A stretch of 60,537 bases of DNA from an uncultured Clostridia bacterium (GTDB taxonomy: Bacteria > Bacillota > Clostridia > Oscillospirales > Acutalibacteraceae): NCBI GenBank assembly GCA_947632045.1, contig CANRNQ010000012.1, forward strand, positions 1-60,537, read 5' to 3'. Shown in pieces: positions 50,084-58,104 of this stretch. Under the pieces are notes generated by a model, which worked only from the letters and a program-made list of their open reading frames with translations, was not told where the DNA came from and searched no databases. The first letter of the stretch is position 1; each line of letters starts with the position of its first letter. The translations under genes were made by a program, and so were the position numbers.

Positions 50084-50369
50084 GTATTTGAGTCTAAACG
50101 ACCAAAGAAACGCCCCTTATCCAAAGCGTCCGATAGTTATTATACTATATTTCGATGGTCCAGGTCAAGCACTTTGCGCAAAAAAATAAAAATCTTTTTT
50201 CGAAAATAATAGAAGCGACTTTTCCTTTGATAGGCGTTTTTCGGCTCTGTTGAATGCGTGGGTAAATTCCTTTTATAGCCGTTTAAGCTGTAAAAAACAC
50301 TTCTCCAGGCGAGCATATCCTCTTTGAGCGCTTTTGCATATTTTTTCTGAAATAATTACAGAAAATATG

Positions 50370-50398
50370 TTGACAACTGCGGAAAATTGTGGAATAAT
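50370..50398 (+). promoter_or_regulatory. Promoter of the rubrerythrin gene
   Basis: TTGACA (50370-50375), 17-bp spacer, AATAAT (50393-50398), 44 bp before the ATG. AT-rich sequence following the -10 could hold a PerR-type site but no clean dyad is visible. The remainder of the 50084-50442 stretch holds nothing else recognised. Confidence 0.7.
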
Positions 50399-50442
50399 AA
50401 TCATTAATATCAATTTCATATCACGAAAGGACGGTATATCAT

Positions 50443-50991
50443 ATGAGCGAAAAAACATCAAAGTACGCAGGAACACAAACCGAGAAAAACCTTGAGGCAG
50501 CCTTTGCCGGCGAATCTCAGGCAAGAAACAAATATACATATTTTGCCTCGGCCGCAAAGAAGGAGGGCTACGAGCAAATATCCGCCCTCTTTTTAAAAAC
50601 CGCCGACAACGAGAAGGAGCACGCAAAAATGTGGTTCAAGGAGCTTGGCGGAATCGGCAATACCGCCGAAAACCTCGCCGCTGCGGCGGAGGGCGAAAAC
50701 TACGAGTGGACTGATATGTACGAGGGATTTGCAAAGACAGCCGAGGAAGAGGGCTTTACCGAGCTTGCCGAAAAATTCCGAATGGTTGCCGCTATTGAAA
50801 AAACTCACGAGGAACGTTACCGCGCCCTGCTCAAAAACGTCGAAACCGCGCAGGTATTTGAAAAGAGCGAGGTCAAGGTTTGGGAGTGCCGCAACTGCGG
50901 TCATATAATTGTCGGGACAAAGGCTCCGGAGGTATGTCCGGTTTGCGCTCACCCAAAGGCGTATTTTGAGGTGCACGCCGAAAATTATTAA
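50443..50991 (+). CDS. rbr: Rubrerythrin (182 aa)
   Basis: Di-iron peroxidase protecting anaerobes from hydrogen peroxide. The ferritin-like part supplies [30 protein letters not shown], and [12 protein letters not shown] with the iron-binding Glu/His; the C-terminal rubredoxin-like domain has [24 protein letters not shown] with four Cys (near residues 148-166). Start preceded by AAAGGACG. It has its own TTGACA/AATAAT promoter and a strong terminator at 51170-51207; a tiny open frame lies between. Confidence 0.97.
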   Translation: MSEKTSKYAGTQTEKNLEAAFAGESQARNKYTYFASAAKKEGYEQISALFLKTADNEKEHAKMWFKELGGIGNTAENLAAAAEGENYEWTDMYEGFAKTAEEEGFTELAEKFRMVAAIEKTHEERYRALLKNVETAQVFEKSEVKVWECRNCGHIIVGTKAPEVCPVCAHPKAYFEVHAENY

Positions 50992-51029
50992 TTTGTTCTT
51001 GCGGATGCAAAAATAAGGAGAAAAATTTA

Positions 51030-51086
51030 ATGGCGTACGCACAAGCAAATTTATTTTTTATTAAGCTCTCGGTTCTCACGGCTTAA
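51030..51086 (+). CDS. Possible 18-residue small ORF downstream of rbr
   Basis: AAGGAG eight bases before an ATG opens MAYAQANLFFIKLSVLTA and a stop. It lies within the rubrerythrin transcript, before the terminator. The ribosome-binding site is good, but 18 codons can occur by chance and no relative is known to me. Confidence 0.3.
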   Translation: MAYAQANLFFIKLSVLTA

Positions 51087-51169
51087 TTTGGGGCTTTATC
51101 GCTGAGGCCGGTAAAAACCTTCACACGAATAATTATCTTCTTGCAAATAAGCGCTTAATATACAAAAAA

Positions 51170-51207
51170 AACAGCCGCACAGCCGCAAGGTCGTGCGGTT
51201 GTTTTTT
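51170..51207 (+). terminator. Terminator after rbr
   Basis: AACAGCCGCAC (51170-51180) with GTGCGGTTGTT (51193-51203), 11 bp with one G-T pair, then a run of T to 51207. The remainder of the gap to 51305 shows nothing. Confidence 0.85.
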
Positions 51208-51305
51208 AAGGTGCGAGCTTTTGAGGCGCTTGGTATTTATAATCTGCACCTTGCTTCCCTCTCCTCCGCCTTTTTAAGAAACACAGGGTACTGTGATGCT
51301 ATAGC

Positions 51306-51668
51306 TTATAATTTAAACAGTCGGCTAAACCGATTTTCTCTATAAATATAAACCGTTATTTTTTTACCCTTTTGCTTACATATATCTATCACATATTTTG
51401 TCCCCTTTGATTTACCGTCCCAAAAAGCAACTACTTCATCAGCATATTCTACTATTTCTTGATTTCGGTAAAGTGGCGCGGCTCTACCGTATTTTTTATA
51501 GTCGGGAAGAAATTCCGTTAAATTTATTCCGTTTAAATTAGCGTACTCCCGCGCACACTTGTCTATGCCCATTGCCCCTCCTGAAATAATCTCCGTCACA
51601 TTGTGAGGAAGATAAATCTTTAAATCGTCCACCGTTAAATTTCTGGAACCAATAATTGCCGTTTTCAT
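51306..51668 (-). CDS. SLOG-domain protein, YspA/YpsA-like (120 aa)
   Basis: A small Rossmann-like protein: MKTAIIGSRNLTV at the start, SGGAMGIDKCAREYA (residues ~30-44) and DEVVAFWDGKSKGTKYVID (near 80-98) are the signature of the SLOG superfamily (DUF2493/YspA group), thought to bind nucleotides or nucleotide-derived signals and recurrent in conflict systems. The usual N-terminal GSR and mid-domain GGA.GID are complete. It is divergent from an XRE gene, sharing a gap with two TGTCCTA palindromes. Function unknown; an accessory or defence-related role is inference. Confidence 0.85.
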   Translation of the reverse strand: MKTAIIGSRNLTVDDLKIYLPHNVTEIISGGAMGIDKCAREYANLNGINLTEFLPDYKKYGRAAPLYRNQEIVEYADEVVAFWDGKSKGTKYVIDICKQKGKKITVYIYRENRFSRLFKL

Positions 51669-51682
51669 ATCTACTCTCCTTT

Positions 51683-51700
51683 TGTCCTATTGATAGGACA
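51683..51700. promoter_or_regulatory. Operator candidate 1 between SLOG and XRE genes
   Basis: Perfect inverted repeat TGTCCTA, TTGA, TAGGACA close to the SLOG-protein start. Confidence 0.6.
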
Positions 51701-51731
51701 TATTTTTACACCTATTAGTATACACTAAAAA

Positions 51732-51748
51732 TGTCCTAAAATAAGACA
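51732..51748. promoter_or_regulatory. Operator candidate 2 between SLOG and XRE genes
   Basis: TGTCCTA, AAA, TAAGACA, the same half-site with one mismatch, 49 bp from the first and just before the XRE ribosome-binding site. Confidence 0.55.
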
Positions 51749-51761
51749 CAAGGGTGTAAAT

Positions 51762-52013
51762 ATGAAAAGAATTTTAGACACGGAGAAATTTAATATAATC
51801 GGGGAACGCATAAAGCAGGCGAGAATCAACGCGAAAATGAGTCAAAAGGAGCTCTCCGAGCGCCTTGAGCTGCTTGCGGTTTACACCTGTCGCGGCTCTG
51901 TTTCGCGTATTGAAAACGGCAGACGGGCGGTTACCGATATTGAGATCGACGCAATATCAAAGGTTTTGAATGTATCGCTTGATTATCTGTTCGGCCGCGA
52001 CGAGCAGGCTTGA
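51762..52013 (+). CDS. XRE-family HTH regulator (83 aa)
   Basis: Single helix-turn-helix protein: GERIKQARINAKMSQKELSERLELLAVYTCRGSVSRIENGRRAVTDIEIDAISKVLNVSLDYLFGRD, with a somewhat enlarged loop before the recognition helix. The C-terminal SLDYLFGR is shared with the XRE at the left end of the window. AAGGGTG precedes the ATG. It is divergent from the SLOG gene, and two TGTCCTA-type palindromes lie between them, the expected layout for a repressor of itself and the neighbour. Confidence 0.9.
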   Translation: MKRILDTEKFNIIGERIKQARINAKMSQKELSERLELLAVYTCRGSVSRIENGRRAVTDIEIDAISKVLNVSLDYLFGRDEQA

Positions 52014-52079
52014 CGAGCTATATATCTTGCTCTGCGCTAACGCTCAAGGTTAAAAAAATATACTTTCAGCCCCAACGTC

Positions 52080-52108
52080 ATAATCTCACCCGCTTCGGCA
52101 TATAAAAT
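52080..52108 (+). promoter_or_regulatory. Possible sporulation promoter for the pdaB-like gene
   Basis: ATA (52080-52082), 16-bp spacer, CATATAAAAT (52099-52108), loosely like sigma-E/K-type elements. Weak evidence, supported mainly by the product. Confidence 0.25.
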
Positions 52109-52125
52109 AATTGGGAGGGGTTTTT

Positions 52126-52905
52126 ATGAAGCTTATGATACTTACGAAACACAAGCTTATGGTGATGGGCGGCTGCGCCTTGATGGCCTTGATAACTCTT
52201 TTGGTGTCGCTCGGAAGCTACGGCAGAGCGGTAGAAGCGTCTACTACCGAAAGAAAAATACCGATCTACTCGGTGGACAGAAGCGACAAGGTAGTCAGCA
52301 TTTCCTTCGATGCGGCCTGGGGCGACGAGCAGACCCAAACTCTGCTCGACATACTCGACAAATACAATGTCAAGTCTACGTTTTTTCTTGTCGGCGGCTG
52401 GGTCGACAAATACCCCGACGATGTAAAGGCAATAAGCGAGGCGGGTCACGACATAGGCAACCACTCTGATACTCACGCGCATCTCCCTCAGCTTGACAGC
52501 GCGGGAATAAGCAACGAGCTTGAAAGCTGCAACGAAAAGATAGAGGAAATAACCGGAAGGTGCCCTACCCTTTTCAGACCGCCCTACGGCGATTACAGCA
52601 ACTCGGTAGTTGAAGCAACCAACGCTCTTGATATGTACTGTGTGCAGTGGAGTATAGACAGCCTCGATTGGAAGAACCCCTCGCCGCAGGATATGGTGGA
52701 CAGAATAAAGAAAAAGCTCTGTCCCGGAAGTATAATCCTTATGCACAACGGCGCTGAAAACACGCCGGAGGCTCTGCCTATGATAATTGAAACCATACAG
52801 AGCGAAGGCTATAAAATAGTTCCGATCTCGCAGATACTTTTAAAGGGAAATTATAAGACCGACGCTCAGGGAAAAATGATCTCCGCCGAAAATAAAAAGG
52901 AATAA
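52126..52905 (+). CDS. pdaB: Polysaccharide deacetylase, PdaB-like (259 aa)
   Basis: NodB-fold enzyme likely acting on peptidoglycan of the spore cortex. After an N-terminal signal/anchor (residues ~10-30) the motifs are VSISFDAAWGDEQTQTLLDIL (motif 1 with AAW, as in PdaB, rather than the canonical TFDDG), HDIGNHSDTHAHLPQL (metal His pair), RPPYGDYSNSV, and IILMHNGAENT. The start at 52126 is set by GGGAGGGG. In Bacillus, PdaB is needed for stable mature spores; the same role is inferred. Followed by a 19-bp perfect hairpin. Confidence 0.9.
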   Translation: MKLMILTKHKLMVMGGCALMALITLLVSLGSYGRAVEASTTERKIPIYSVDRSDKVVSISFDAAWGDEQTQTLLDILDKYNVKSTFFLVGGWVDKYPDDVKAISEAGHDIGNHSDTHAHLPQLDSAGISNELESCNEKIEEITGRCPTLFRPPYGDYSNSVVEATNALDMYCVQWSIDSLDWKNPSPQDMVDRIKKKLCPGSIILMHNGAENTPEALPMIIETIQSEGYKIVPISQILLKGNYKTDAQGKMISAENKKE

Positions 52906-52925
52906 TTTCGGGCGGTAAACTTAAA

Positions 52926-52970
52926 AAACAGCAATCGGGCCGCGCCCGTAACGCGGCCCGATTGCTGTTT
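52926..52970. terminator. Perfect 19-bp terminator hairpin after pdaB
   Basis: 52926-52944 pairs completely with 52952-52970 (7-nt loop CCCGTAA); stem ends in A3/T3. First of two back-to-back perfect hairpins between convergent genes. Confidence 0.8.
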
Positions 52971-52976
52971 AAGGCT

Positions 52977-53016
52977 TATAACACAAAAGCGGCCTTGCGG
53001 CCGCTTTTGTGTTATA
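52977..53016. terminator. Perfect 18-bp terminator hairpin at the DUF308 gene end
   Basis: 52977-52994 pairs completely with 52999-53016 (loop TTGC). It overlaps the last codons and stop of the DUF308 gene and probably ends its minus-strand transcript. Confidence 0.75.
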
Positions 53017-53554
53017 CCTCTATGTCGGTTGTTAAGCATCTGAAAATCATTGCTACACCGCCGATAATGAGCGGCAAGCCTATGAGCATACTCGCCACAA
53101 GACCGACAGCGGTCGTGAGCGGGTTGCAGAAAACAAGTATTCCCGCAAGTATGCAAATAATGCCCCAGAAGGTGAGCCAGCCCCAGCCGCCGGCTCCAAG
53201 ACGGTGCATATCAAACGAACGGCTGAGCGAGTTTACTCCGCTGATGATGAGCCATACGCCCACAAGAACGCTGACCGTAATCGCGAGGAAGCCTTCGCTG
53301 TACTTACCGAAGATTATCATTGCGCCGAAGATGAACGAAAGTATGCCGTCGGCAAGAACCCAGCCTGCGCCGAACATAACGTTTCGCCCCGCAAAGTAAG
53401 CTATCATACCGGCAAGACCCGAAATGACGAACGACGCTCCGAGTATGTACTCCCACGCGATAAACGCGCTCACGGGGTTAAAGAAGGCGGATACTCCTCC
53501 GAGTATGAGCACAACGCCCGCGATAGCCCACAATACTTTAACAAAGACCTTCAT
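53012..53554 (-). CDS. DUF308/HdeD-family membrane protein (180 aa)
   Basis: Six hydrophobic helices in three pairs (e.g. VLWAIAGVVLILGGVSAFFNP, GASFVISGLAGMIAYFAG, LIGLPLIIGGVAMIFRCL), with the repeated 'G-x3-L-x2-G-x-F/L-x-x-NP' pattern of the HdeD/DUF308 family. E. coli HdeD is linked to acid resistance, but the mechanism is unclear, so no function is assigned here. CGGAGG precedes the ATG. Its 3' end lies inside a perfect hairpin. Confidence 0.9.
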   Translation of the reverse strand: MKVFVKVLWAIAGVVLILGGVSAFFNPVSAFIAWEYILGASFVISGLAGMIAYFAGRNVMFGAGWVLADGILSFIFGAMIIFGKYSEGFLAITVSVLVGVWLIISGVNSLSRSFDMHRLGAGGWGWLTFWGIICILAGILVFCNPLTTAVGLVASMLIGLPLIIGGVAMIFRCLTTDIEV

Positions 53555-53649
53555 TTTTTATTACCTCCGTATTTTAATTTTGCCGTAGCAATAATTTATA
53601 TATAAGACCGCAATGCGCCGCGGCAGCCGCCGCGCGCAGCAAAACGCTC

Positions 53650-55353
53650 TTATGCTTTTTTAAATCCGTCCTTTAGGGACACGCTGCGATTGAAGACGAG
53701 AGCGTCCGGCCTTGAATCCCTGTTGTCAAGGCAGAAATACCCGAGTCGCATAAACTGGAACGAGGTAACGTCCGGATCATCGCCAAGGCCCTTTTCGACC
53801 TTGCAGCCCTTGAGCACGCGGAGCGAGTCAGGATTTAACAGCTCAAGGAAATCCCTGTCGCCCGATTCCGGGTCGGGTACGGTGAAAAAGTCGCCGTACA
53901 GCCTGACCTCGGCGTCCTTACAGTTGTTTGCGTCCACCCAGTGTATAGTACCTCTTATTTTTCTGCCGTCAGGCGTGTTTCCGCCCCTCGTTTCGGGGTC
54001 GTAGGTGGCGTAAACCTCTGTGACGTTTCCGTCGTCGTCCTTTTTACAGCCGGTACACCTTACTATATACGTCGATTTGAGCCTCACCTCGTTGCCGGGG
54101 TAAAGGCGCTGATACTTCTTTATCGGCTCCTCCATAAAATCGTCGGCCTCGATATAGCACTCTCGGCTGAAGGTCACCGTTCGAGTGCCGTCCTCGGGTC
54201 TGTTGGGGTTGTTCTCGACCTCAAATTCCTCTGTCTGCCCCTCCGGATAGTTCGTGATGATGAGCTTTATCGGCTCAAGCACAGCCATCGTCCTGCGCGC
54301 CTTTCGGTTTAGATCCTCCCTCAGGCAATGCTCGAGCAGGCTGTATTCTATCGTGCTGTTCACCTTTGCCACTCCGACGCGGTTTATAAAGTCGCGTATC
54401 GAATACGGGGTGTAGCCTCTGCGGCGCAGTCCGCAGAGCGTGGGCATTCTCGGGTCGTCCCAGCCGTCAACGTATCCGCCTTCGACAAGAGCGCGCAGCC
54501 GCCTCTTGCTCATAACGGTATTGTTTATGCCGAGCCTTGCAAACTCGATCTGCCTCGGCTTGCACGGCACCGAGGTGTTGTCTATTACCCAATCGTATAG
54601 CGGTCTGTGGTCCTCATACTCAAGAGAGCAAAGCGAATGTGTAACGCCCTCAAGCGCGTCCTCTATCGGGTGGGCAAAGTCGTACATAGGATAGATACAC
54701 CATTCGCTTCCCGTGCGGTGGTGCGGGGTTCTGTTTATTCTGTAGATAACCGGGTCGCGCATATTGAAATTGCCCGAGGCAAGGTCTATCTTCGCCCTGA
54801 GCGTCATGCTGCCGTCCTCAAACTCTCCCGCCTTCATTCTGTGGAAAAGGTCAAGACTCTCCTCCCTTGGCCTGTCGCGGTATGGGCTTTTCGCCGGAGT
54901 CGTGAGATCGCCTCTGTTTTCCTTTACCTCCTCCCGGGTCATCTCGCACACATACGCAAGCCCCTTTTCTATTAGCTCGCAGGCGTATTCGTACATCTGA
55001 GGAAAGTAATCGGAGGCATAGTAAAATCTGTCGCCCCAGTCGTATCCGAGCCAGTGAATATCCTCCTTTATCGCGTCGACATACTCAACGTCCTCCTTTG
55101 TCGGATTGGTGTCGTCCATGCGCAAATTGCAAAGCCCGCCGTACTTTTCGGCTGTGCCGAAGTTTATGCAAAGAGCCTTGGCGTGGCCTATGTGCATATA
55201 GCCGTTCGGCTCAGGCGGGAAGCGCGTGTGAACGGTCATACCCTCGAACATACCGCCCTGCGCTATATCCTCGTCTATAAAATCGTGAATGAAGTTTCCG
55301 TTATACGCGGGCTCCTCCGCATTTTTTACCTCGTCCTTTATTTCGTCTGCCAT
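53650..55353 (-). CDS. glnS: Glutaminyl-tRNA synthetase (567 aa)
   Basis: Charges tRNA-Gln directly. Class I motifs GYMHIGHAKALCINFG (HIGH, near residue 40) and VMSKRRLRALV (KMSKS-like, near 267) are present. GIDNTSVPCKP-type and the C-terminal anticodon-binding beta-barrels (VEYFEVENNPN..., RETV.SRECYIE) complete a standard-length enzyme. The ATG at 55353 follows GGGAGG; an upstream in-frame ATG at 55383 lacks a site. It lies downstream of gltX. Many Firmicutes make Gln-tRNA only through GatCAB, so a true GlnRS here is notable. Confidence 0.97.
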   Translation of the reverse strand: MADEIKDEVKNAEEPAYNGNFIHDFIDEDIAQGGMFEGMTVHTRFPPEPNGYMHIGHAKALCINFGTAEKYGGLCNLRMDDTNPTKEDVEYVDAIKEDIHWLGYDWGDRFYYASDYFPQMYEYACELIEKGLAYVCEMTREEVKENRGDLTTPAKSPYRDRPREESLDLFHRMKAGEFEDGSMTLRAKIDLASGNFNMRDPVIYRINRTPHHRTGSEWCIYPMYDFAHPIEDALEGVTHSLCSLEYEDHRPLYDWVIDNTSVPCKPRQIEFARLGINNTVMSKRRLRALVEGGYVDGWDDPRMPTLCGLRRRGYTPYSIRDFINRVGVAKVNSTIEYSLLEHCLREDLNRKARRTMAVLEPIKLIITNYPEGQTEEFEVENNPNRPEDGTRTVTFSRECYIEADDFMEEPIKKYQRLYPGNEVRLKSTYIVRCTGCKKDDDGNVTEVYATYDPETRGGNTPDGRKIRGTIHWVDANNCKDAEVRLYGDFFTVPDPESGDRDFLELLNPDSLRVLKGCKVEKGLGDDPDVTSFQFMRLGYFCLDNRDSRPDALVFNRSVSLKDGFKKA

Positions 55354-55552
55354 ATTTATCCTCCCGATGCTTTTCCGCTGCAAGAGTGTTTTCGCCCCCC
55401 GCGCGGAAATTTAATTTATCCCCGGGGGAGCCGACTCTCTAGCGCCCCCTCGTTTTATCTCAATGAATTTTCCGGTTTAAATTCTAAATTTATGCCGCAA
55501 GTCGATTTACCGGCACATTCAAAGGCTCGGTAAATCATATATGCACATTGAC

Positions 55553-57007
55553 TTAACTCAGCTTTTCAAGTCCCTTTTTCATTCTGGCGAGCGACTCGTC
55601 TTTTCCGAGTATCTCCAGTATCTCTATCGCGCCGCCGGGCGTTACCGCCTTGCCGCTTACGGCTATCCTCGTCGGCCACATAACCGTGCCGTTTTTCAGC
55701 CCGTTTTCCGCTGCGAGTGATATTAAACAGTCGTGTATCGAGTCGTGATCCCAGCTTTTTAAAGCACTCAGCGCGTCGTAGGACATACGCAGAAGCTGCG
55801 GCGCGTTTTCGAGGGTGGTCTTGCTCTTTTTGTTTACGAACAGCTCCTTTTCATACTCGGGCTGCTCTGCAAGGAAGGCGACCATATCGGGTATTTGGGT
55901 CAGCACGGTCACCCTCTGCTGTAATATCGCGGCGACCTTTGACAGATCAAGTCCGCTGTCGCCGAGCACCTGAGTCAGATACGGCCTTGCCGTTTCGAGG
56001 AACTGCTCCGTCGTCATCGCCTTTATATATTCCGCATTGAACCATTCGAGCTTGTCGTAATCGAATATCGCGGGGGATTTGCTTATTCCGTCTATTGAGA
56101 ACGCTTTGATAAGCTCGTCCATCTTAAATATTTCCTGATTATCCTTAGGGCACCAGCCGAGCAGAGCTATATAGTTGATTATCGCCTCGGGAAGATAGCC
56201 CTCGCGCGAGAGATCCTCAAAGCTCGTAGAGCCGTGCCGCTTTGAAAGCTTAGACACGCCGCCGTCCTCGTCCTTGCCCATTATCAGCGGAAGATGGATA
56301 TACGTCGGTATATCCCAGCCGAACGCCTCGTACAAAAGATTGTATTTCGGGGTGGAGCTTAAATACTCGCTGCCCCTGACGACGTGGGTTATACCCATTG
56401 TGTGGTCGTCTATTACATTTGCAAAGTTGTAGGTCGGGTACCCGTCGGTCTTTATCAAAATTTGATCCTGAAGCTCGCTGTTTTCAACGGTTATACTTCC
56501 GTACACCGCGTCCTCGAAGGTGGTGGAGCCGTCAAGCGGCATTTTTTGCCTTATGACAAACGGCGCTCCCGACGCGGCGAGCGCGTCGCTTTCCTCCTTG
56601 GGAATATCACGGCAATGCCTGTCGTAGCCCCCGCCGACGTTCTCCTGCTGGAGCCCCTCGAGCCTCTCCTTTGAGCAGAAGCAGCGGTACGCCTTGCCCT
56701 CGTCGATAAGCTGTTGGGCATAGGGCAGGTACATATTCTTTCTCTCGCTTTGGACATAGGGGCCGTGATCTCCGCCTATATCGGGTCCCTCGTCGTGGGT
56801 TATGCCCGCCTCCTTGAGGGTTTTATAAATAATATCCACTGCGCCCTCGACGTATCTTTCTCTGTCCGTGTCCTCGATTCTCAGCACGAAATCGCCGCCC
56901 TGCGACTTTGCAACCAAAAATTCGTACAGAGCCGTTCTCAGGTTTCCGACGTGCATCGAACCGGTGGGGCTCGGCGCGTATCTGGTGCGAACCTTTTTAT
57001 CCGCCAT
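55553..57007 (-). CDS. gltX: Glutamyl-tRNA synthetase (484 aa)
   Basis: Charges tRNA-Glu. Motifs PSPTGSMHVGNLRTALYEFLVAK (HIGH-equivalent HVGN, near residue 18) and VSKLSKRHGSTSFEDL (KLSKR, near 252) are intact. Standard length. AGGGAATG precedes the ATG. Transcribed toward glnS with a 199-bp gap; the two related synthetases probably arose by ancient duplication or transfer, not recently, since they differ widely. Confidence 0.97.
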   Translation of the reverse strand: MADKKVRTRYAPSPTGSMHVGNLRTALYEFLVAKSQGGDFVLRIEDTDRERYVEGAVDIIYKTLKEAGITHDEGPDIGGDHGPYVQSERKNMYLPYAQQLIDEGKAYRCFCSKERLEGLQQENVGGGYDRHCRDIPKEESDALAASGAPFVIRQKMPLDGSTTFEDAVYGSITVENSELQDQILIKTDGYPTYNFANVIDDHTMGITHVVRGSEYLSSTPKYNLLYEAFGWDIPTYIHLPLIMGKDEDGGVSKLSKRHGSTSFEDLSREGYLPEAIINYIALLGWCPKDNQEIFKMDELIKAFSIDGISKSPAIFDYDKLEWFNAEYIKAMTTEQFLETARPYLTQVLGDSGLDLSKVAAILQQRVTVLTQIPDMVAFLAEQPEYEKELFVNKKSKTTLENAPQLLRMSYDALSALKSWDHDSIHDCLISLAAENGLKNGTVMWPTRIAVSGKAVTPGGAIEILEILGKDESLARMKKGLEKLS

Positions 57008-57132
57008 TTCTCACATTCCCTTCGGAGCAGTTTTTCGGTATAGCTCTCCATAATAAGTATATTTTGTATTATTATACCAAAAAGGAGAGCGGTTTTAAAG
57101 CCCTTTGAAGAATTTTTTATCTTAACGCCGAC

Positions 57133-57633
57133 TTATTCGCTCCATTTGAATTTTGTCAGCTCGCCCGCGCATTTAAGCTCGGGATATCCCCATTGGCGCA
57201 GCGCCTCGTACACGCCTATTGCGACGGCGTTCGAAAGGTTCAGGCTCCTTGCCTCGTCTATCATCGGTATTCTGACCGTGGTATCGGGATTGTCGCGCAA
57301 AAGCTCCTCCGGCAGCCCCTTTGTTTCCTTGCCGAAAAGAAGATACGCCCCGTTTTTAAATTTCATATCCGAATGTATATGCCTTGCTTTTGTGGAAAAA
57401 TAGTAATACGGGCCGTCCGTCCGCGCGAAAAAATCGTCCGTGTTTTCATATACAGTTATGTCGAGCAGGCTCCAATAATCGAGTCCGGCGCGCCTTACCG
57501 CTCGCTCGCTTATATCAAAGCCGAGCGGCTTTATAAGGTGGAGCCTTGCTCCGGTCGCCGCGCAGGTACGGGCAATATTGCCGGTATTCTGTGGAATCTC
57601 CGGTTCTACCATTACTATATTCAGCTCGTGCAT
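57133..57633 (-). CDS. trmL: tRNA (cytidine(34)-2'-O)-methyltransferase (166 aa)
   Basis: SPOUT-class enzyme that 2'-O-methylates position 34 of tRNA-Leu isoacceptors. MHELNIVMVEPEIPQNTGNIARTCAATGARLHLIKPLGFD is the family opening; LLFGKETKGLPEELL (near residue 95) and IPMIDEARSLNLSNAVAIGVYEALRQ (near 125) form the knotted SAM pocket. Normal length. AAAGGAATG precedes the start. Confidence 0.95.
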   Translation of the reverse strand: MHELNIVMVEPEIPQNTGNIARTCAATGARLHLIKPLGFDISERAVRRAGLDYWSLLDITVYENTDDFFARTDGPYYYFSTKARHIHSDMKFKNGAYLLFGKETKGLPEELLRDNPDTTVRIPMIDEARSLNLSNAVAIGVYEALRQWGYPELKCAGELTKFKWSE

Positions 57634-57768
57634 TTATATCATTCCTTTTTACAGTTTTTTGCAAAATTTTCTTTTATTTAAACGCCATAAATTCTTACAC
57701 CGGGGGGAATTATAATGACAGCGCGAAAAGCGTTAATCATCTTTGACGACATATGGAGGTGTTACAGC

Positions 57769-57951
57769 TTGAGCAAGGCAGCGGCAAATGTTGCCAAGGG
57801 CGTAGTAGCGGGCATCACCGCAGGCGTAGTAGTCGGCTACGCGGGCAGCAGAATGATGAAGAAGAACCCGAAGCAGATGAAGAAAAACGCCGGAAAGGCT
57901 ATGAACGCCATGGGTGATTTCATAAGCGATATTTCCGCTATGTTTAAATAA
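57769..57951 (+). CDS. Small YtxH-like helical protein (60 aa)
   Basis: A Gly/Ala-rich segment (VAKGVVAGITAGVVVGYAGSRMM) that could span or line a membrane precedes a lysine-rich amphipathic stretch (KKNPKQMKKNAGKAMNAMGDFISDI). The pattern resembles small YtxH-type proteins in Firmicutes. A TTG start at 57769 is chosen because GGAGGTG lies seven bases upstream and the length fits. An in-frame ATG at 57715, after a GGGGGG run, would add 18 residues (78 aa). Function unknown. A hairpin terminator follows (57972-57998). Confidence 0.65.
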   Translation: MSKAAANVAKGVVAGITAGVVVGYAGSRMMKKNPKQMKKNAGKAMNAMGDFISDISAMFK

Positions 57952-57971
57952 GCGCGGAGCTTTTTATTTTG

Positions 57972-57998
57972 AGCGGGGCAGTCAAGGGCTGCTCCGCT
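57972..57998 (+). terminator. Terminator after the YtxH-like gene
   Basis: AGCGGGGCAG (57972-57981), 7-nt loop, CTGCTCCGCT (57989-57998), one G-T pair, followed by TGTTCTATT. Confidence 0.7.
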
Positions 57999-58104
57999 TG
58001 TTCTATTATACCGTTGTTTTCCGCCCGACGCAAGCAGCCGCACCGTAGATAGGCGGCGCGGCTGTAGAGTCAAGCGTTTTATTGTAATTTTATAATTTCG
58101 ACCG

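Noticed and set aside
55354-55552. T-box leader before glnS
   Set aside because: No TGGNACCGCG-type antiterminator sequence on the minus strand in this gap.
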